From positions 1 through 64,000 of the forward strand of contig JAETSN010000011.1 of the NCBI GenBank assembly GCA_021769625.1: DNA of 64,000 bases, given 5' to 3'. Made by a program: the position numbers and the translations under genes. The DNA is from [Clostridium] symbiosum. GTDB taxonomy: Bacteria > Bacillota > Clostridia > Lachnospirales > Lachnospiraceae. The notes under the pieces were generated by a model. The model had not been told where the DNA came from and searched no databases. It worked only from the letters and a program-made list of their open reading frames with translations. Below are positions 60,100 through 64,000 of the stretch, piece by piece (within the stretch, counting starts at the first letter, position 1; every line of letters begins with the position of its first letter).

Positions 60100-61920
60100 T
60101 TATTTTTCCAAATAAGGAAGTACATTTTCAAAAAGCTGGCGGATTACCGGTGCGGCGATCTGTCCGCCGTAATAAGTTCCCTGCGGCGAATGGATCACCA
60201 CCAGTGCCAGGATCTCCGGATCGTCCGCCGGTGAAAACCCTACAAAAGAGGCGATATACCTGCCGCTTCCTCTGGGCAATGTCTGGCTTGTGGCTGTTTT
60301 TCCGCCGATCTTATAGCCCTCTATCTGCGCTTTCGAACCGCCTCCTTCGGAAACCACCTTCTCCAGCAGCATCTGCAGCGTTTCGGAAGTTTCTGCCGTT
60401 ACGATCTGCCTGCCGGGTTCTTTTTCAAAACTTTCCACCTGGTTCCCCTCCGCGTCCACGGCTCTCACCGCGAGATGCGGCGTGATGCGTTTTCCCCCGT
60501 TCACAAGGGAAGACACCGTGGTGGCAAGCTGGAGCGGCGTGATCTGGAAAGACTGTCCGAAGGACATCGTGGCAAGTTCCACATTCCCTATGGCGTCCTT
60601 CCGGTGCATGATCGTCCCCGCCTCCCCGGGCAGGTCCACGCCGGTTTTTTCCAAAAGCCCGAACTGCTTCAGGCAGTCATAGTAGCGTTCCGCGCCGATC
60701 CGAAGTCCCAGTGTGACAAACACCGGATTGCAGGAGTTGCAGATCCCTCTGGTGAAATCCTCCGCGCCGTGTCCCCCCGCTTTATGGCAGCGGATCCTTC
60801 GGTCATCCACAACGATAAATCCCGGACAATTGAATGTATCTGCCAGCGTCACACAGCCGCTTTCCAGCGCCGCTGCCGCAGTGATCACCTTAAAAGTGGA
60901 ACCCGGCTCGTAGGTGTCATTGATGCAGCCGTTTCTCCACATGCCGTTCAGCATCTCCTGTTTCAGTTCTTCCTCTGTCTTTTGTTTTTCAGGTTCCGCC
61001 GCCTCCCCGTTTTCCTCCCCGGCATTCTGCGCCGCCTTCGCCTCCAGCGCCGCCTGCTTCCTTGCCTCCTCCTTCGCGCGCAGCGCTTCGTATTCCGGTG
61101 TCAGCGTGTAAGGCTCATTCAGATTAAATTCCGGCACATCCACCATCGCCATGATCTCCCCGTTTTTCGGATTCATCACGATCAGCGACACCCGGTCCGC
61201 CTCCTTGGTCGCCATAACCTGTTTTGCAAGCTGTGTCGCGTAGCTCTGGATATTATAATCCAGGCTGACCACCAGATCGTTTCCGGGCACCGGTTCCTGC
61301 CTGCGCTCGCTTGCCGCCTCTATCTCGATCCCGGCGGCGTCGGTCAGCGTCAGGATCATCCCTTCCTCACCGCTCAAATATTCGTCGTAGATCACTTCCA
61401 GACCGATAATGCCCTGATTGTCTCCGCCTGTAAACCCCAATACTTTTGACCCCAGCGAATCATAGGGATAATATCTTTTATAATCTTCGTCCACCTTCAC
61501 TCCCGGCAGATCTGCTTCCCGGATCTCGTCCCCAAGTTCTTTTGACACATTACTCCGGATCCTCTCCATGGAGGAATATTTTTCCACACGTTTTCTGACG
61601 AACTCCTCAGAAAGCTCCAGCTTTTCACAGAGAAAGGATATCACCGCCTCTTTATCTTCGATCTGGGAATGGATCACCGAGATCGTACATACCGTTTTAT
61701 TATCGGCAAGCACCACGCCGTTCCGATCCAGTATCCGCCCTCTTGCCGCTTTGATGGCGCGCTCCCTCTCATGGAGCTGCACGCTTTTATCCGTATAATA
61801 TGCCGACTGGAGGATCATCAGGTCGATCAGTCTCACAACAAGCAAAACAAAAGTGATCACACAGAAAAAAAACAATGCCACGACCTTTTTTCTGTTATAG
61901 GTCTTATTTTTATTGGACAT
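60100..61920 (-). CDS. Class B penicillin-binding protein (SpoVD/FtsI type)
   Basis: 606 residues from ATG 61918-61920; an ATG four codons earlier is as weak, and neither has a clear ribosome site. One membrane segment (about 12-35) precedes the PBP dimerisation domain (KAARGRILDRNGVVLADN), and a transpeptidase domain with the Ser motif YEPGSTFKVIT, the SxN motif CNSCNPVF, and the third motif reading GGKTATSQ where KTG is usual. An Ala/Glu/Lys insertion lies at about 285-325. No PASTA domain follows. It is the second of two tandem class B enzymes. Confidence 0.92.
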   Translation of the reverse strand: MSNKNKTYNRKKVVALFFFCVITFVLLVVRLIDLMILQSAYYTDKSVQLHERERAIKAARGRILDRNGVVLADNKTVCTISVIHSQIEDKEAVISFLCEKLELSEEFVRKRVEKYSSMERIRSNVSKELGDEIREADLPGVKVDEDYKRYYPYDSLGSKVLGFTGGDNQGIIGLEVIYDEYLSGEEGMILTLTDAAGIEIEAASERRQEPVPGNDLVVSLDYNIQSYATQLAKQVMATKEADRVSLIVMNPKNGEIMAMVDVPEFNLNEPYTLTPEYEALRAKEEARKQAALEAKAAQNAGEENGEAAEPEKQKTEEELKQEMLNGMWRNGCINDTYEPGSTFKVITAAAALESGCVTLADTFNCPGFIVVDDRRIRCHKAGGHGAEDFTRGICNSCNPVFVTLGLRIGAERYYDCLKQFGLLEKTGVDLPGEAGTIMHRKDAIGNVELATMSFGQSFQITPLQLATTVSSLVNGGKRITPHLAVRAVDAEGNQVESFEKEPGRQIVTAETSETLQMLLEKVVSEGGGSKAQIEGYKIGGKTATSQTLPRGSGRYIASFVGFSPADDPEILALVVIHSPQGTYYGGQIAAPVIRQLFENVLPYLEK

Positions 61921-61980
61921 AAAGAAAACCATATTTTTATCTTGTTATACTTTATGTCTCGCCGCGGAAAAATATGCGCC

Positions 61981-64000
61981 CTACCGGGGATCCTTCGTAT
62001 CGGGCTGTACGCCTCCGCCTGCCACGCCTGCCTGCGGGCCGATCAGCGAGCCTGCCTCCAGATCATGTCCCGTCTCCGGATCGATCTGGTGCCCGGTATT
62101 CGGATCGATATAGTTCCCGGTCTCCGGATCTCTCTCAAAGGTTTTCCAGATCTCTCCCGGCGCTGCGTCCTCTGCGCCTTCCTCCCCGCTTCCGGTTCCG
62201 CCCTCTTCCGCTCCGCTTTCGCCTTCTTCGCCCGTCCCTTCTTCACCGTCTTCGGAGCCTTCCCCGGCCTCCTCCGGCGGGATATCGTTGCCGGATACCG
62301 CCTGCTGTCTGTAATAATTTGTATTCTCCAGCTGCAGGGCGTCAAGCTCCGCCTGCTCTTCCTCCGTCACCTCTTCGGTCATGAAAATCCCAAGATAGGG
62401 CAGGGCTTCCGTCAGAATGCTGCGCACCAGCCTGGTGGCAAACTTTGCATCGTCCTGATCCGCCACATTTGGCCTGTCCACCACCACATAGATAGCGATC
62501 TGGGGATCGTCCGCCGGCGCGTACCCCATAAAGGAAACCACATATTCGTTATTGCCGCGGGGCAAAGTCTCCGCCGTCCCCGTCTTGCCGCCGATGGCAT
62601 AGCCCGCAGGCCTTGCCGTAACGCCGGTGCCTTCCGTTACAACGCCGTTGCAGTAGTCGACGATCGTATCGCTGACACTGGGGGAAATGGTCTGCTTCAA
62701 CACCCTCGGCTCGATGGTCTGCACCGTGGAGCCGTCCTGGCTGACGATCCTGCTGACCATATGGGGTTCGTAATAATTTCCGCCGTTGATCAGGGAACAG
62801 AAACCCGTGATCATCTGGATCATCGTCACATTGAAGGACTGTCCGAAGGAATTGGTCGCCAGTTCCGTGGGTCCCATGTTGTCCTCCGTGTAGAGCAGCC
62901 CCACTGTCCTCGCCTCGCCCGCCAGATCGATATTGGTCTTCAGACCGAAATTAAAACTGCGCTGGTAGGCGCAGAAATTATTTTTTCCCGCCGCCTCCGC
63001 GATATACATCAGCGCCACGTTGCAGGATTTTTCCACCGCCTGTTTTACGGTGATCTCCCCATCCCCGTAGGTATTATGGCAGGCGATAGGCCAGCCGCCG
63101 ATCTCCCGCTTTCCGTTGCACATATAGACTTCGTTGCCGGTGATCGCGCCGCAGTCCAGCGCGCTCGCCACCGTAAAGGGCTTGATCGTGGAGCCCGGTT
63201 CATAGGTATCGGAAATACAGTAATTCCGCCACAACTGATTGTAGGCGTCATAGATCGTGCCGTCCGCCTCCATCGCCGCGATATCCTCCGCCGTGTACAG
63301 CGCGCTGATATCCTTCGGATCGTTCAGATCAAATCCCGGCGCGCTCGCCATGGCAAGCACGTTTCCGGTGTCGACCTCCATCACGATGCAGCCCAGATTA
63401 TTTGCGCCCAGCCCCTCCCTGGCGTTGTCCCTGTACTCCTCCATGAACTTATTCAGATACTTTTCCGCAATGCTCTGCACGTTGGCATCTATGGTGCTGA
63501 CTGCCGTGTATCCGTCCACCGCCGGTTTCACAGTCCTCTCCAGAATGGAATCGTCGTTTAAATAACCGTATTCCCTGCCGGTGGTCCCGTTCAGGATATC
63601 GTTATAATATTCCTCCAGCCCGAAAGTCCCTTTGTTGTCCTCCGTGATAAATCCGATCACATCGCTGGCGAGGGAACCGTTCGGATAATACCTTTTGTAC
63701 TCTTTTTCAAACCAGACGCCCTTGATATTTTCCCCCTTTTTCGGATCTTCCTCCAGATCCAGAAAAGGCTCGATCTCCTCATAGGTGAGCTGTCTCAAAA
63801 AGATCTTGTACTGCGCCCGCTGATTTTTGTCTTTCTCCTTGTTTTCATTCAGATACCGGTTCAGTTCCGTCTGGTCAATATCCGGGAAACAGCTCCGCAG
63901 CGCGTTCACCGTCGGCTGCAGATACTCCTCCTTGTCCAGCACCAGCTTGGAGTCCACGATCAGATTATAAACCCTCTCGCTGGTGGCAAGGACCGTGCCG
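61981..64000 (-). CDS. Class B penicillin-binding protein, partial at the right edge
   Basis: At least 672 residues are visible; the N-terminus with its membrane anchor lies beyond the window. The visible part begins in the PBP dimerisation domain just after the RG motif region (GTVLATSERVYNLIVD). The transpeptidase has YEPGSTIKPFT, EKSCNVALM and GGKTGTAETLPRG, all standard. The protein ends in a Glu/Gly-rich tail of about 100 residues (EEVTEEEQAELDA, then acidic repeats) and a short DPETG-type repeat (DPETGNYIDPNTGHQIDPET), so the C-terminus is unusual. It may be the division FtsI and its tandem partner SpoVD, or the reverse. Confidence 0.93.
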   Translation of the reverse strand, partial: GTVLATSERVYNLIVDSKLVLDKEEYLQPTVNALRSCFPDIDQTELNRYLNENKEKDKNQRAQYKIFLRQLTYEEIEPFLDLEEDPKKGENIKGVWFEKEYKRYYPNGSLASDVIGFITEDNKGTFGLEEYYNDILNGTTGREYGYLNDDSILERTVKPAVDGYTAVSTIDANVQSIAEKYLNKFMEEYRDNAREGLGANNLGCIVMEVDTGNVLAMASAPGFDLNDPKDISALYTAEDIAAMEADGTIYDAYNQLWRNYCISDTYEPGSTIKPFTVASALDCGAITGNEVYMCNGKREIGGWPIACHNTYGDGEITVKQAVEKSCNVALMYIAEAAGKNNFCAYQRSFNFGLKTNIDLAGEARTVGLLYTEDNMGPTELATNSFGQSFNVTMIQMITGFCSLINGGNYYEPHMVSRIVSQDGSTVQTIEPRVLKQTISPSVSDTIVDYCNGVVTEGTGVTARPAGYAIGGKTGTAETLPRGNNEYVVSFMGYAPADDPQIAIYVVVDRPNVADQDDAKFATRLVRSILTEALPYLGIFMTEEVTEEEQAELDALQLENTNYYRQQAVSGNDIPPEEAGEGSEDGEEGTGEEGESGAEEGGTGSGEEGAEDAAPGEIWKTFERDPETGNYIDPNTGHQIDPETGHDLEAGSLIGPQAGVAGGGVQPDTKDPR

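Noticed and set aside
61669-63561. Long plus-strand open frame (630 codons) opposite the two PBP genes
   Set aside because: Same kind of antisense frame; the opposite strand carries all PBP motifs.

Overview
This is a stretch of core chromosome from an endospore-forming, Gram-positive anaerobe of the class Clostridia, most likely a Lachnospiraceae relative. That placement rests on a complete spoIIIA operon, spoIVB, spoIIGA-sigE-sigG, a fused FeoA-FeoB, a DUF5688 protein, a divergent LigA of a type I associate with this family, and moderately GC-rich DNA with frequent AGGAGG-type ribosome binding sites. Almost every gene lies on the minus strand, so transcription runs from high to low coordinates; sigG is the only convincing plus-strand gene.

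Layout from left to right. (1) 0-2 kb is an accessory, decaying edge: a partial small gene, an AAA-ATPase-like protein that has lost its C-terminal nuclease domain, and a deleted, frameshifted methyltransferase remnant where spo0A often sits. (2) 1.9-12.6 kb is a long operon-like run, read asp23-nusB-xseA-xseB-ispA-dxs-tlyA-nadK-argR-recN-spoIVB. (3) 12.9-16 kb holds a transglutaminase-like lipoprotein and prfC. (4) 16-21.7 kb is spoIIIAA-AH, the mother-cell half of the forespore channel. (5) 21.9-32.2 kb holds an orphan hybrid histidine kinase, feoAB, an amidase, a membrane-bound GH25 lysozyme, and two unassigned genes. (6) 32.2-36 kb holds metA (with the acetyl-CoA-type Glu111), the divergent ligA and an rRNA pseudouridine synthase. 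(7) 35.9-41 kb carries two potassium-uptake sets side by side (KtrA-KtrB-like and TrkH-TrkA-like). (8) 41.3-46.8 kb holds gdhA, small unassigned proteins, an SH3-domain protein, tRNA-Arg(CCG) and a DUF5688 gene. (9) 46.9-51.3 kb holds efp, aroQ-aroK-aroE, yqeG, nrdR and ylmC. (10) 51.4-64 kb is the sporulation sigma block (sigG inverted, sigE, spoIIGA) joined to the division and wall cluster ftsZ-ftsQ-ftsW-murD-mraY and two class B penicillin-binding proteins, the last cut by the right edge.

The genes connect through sporulation and envelope growth. SpoIIGA activates pro-sigma-E, sigma-E should drive spoIIIA, the SpoIIIA channel supports forespore sigma-G, and SpoIVB signals back to the mother cell. 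The dcw genes supply septal peptidoglycan for both vegetative and asymmetric division.

I did not find an unmistakable new system such as a defence island, CRISPR array or biosynthetic cluster. The observations most worth checking are the inverted sigG with its own forespore-type promoter and hairpin-rich leader, the LigA with substitutions at several normally invariant ligase motif positions, several structured intergenic repeats (12.8, 24.6, 41.1, 44.1 and 59.0 kb), and the degraded edge next to spoIVB.
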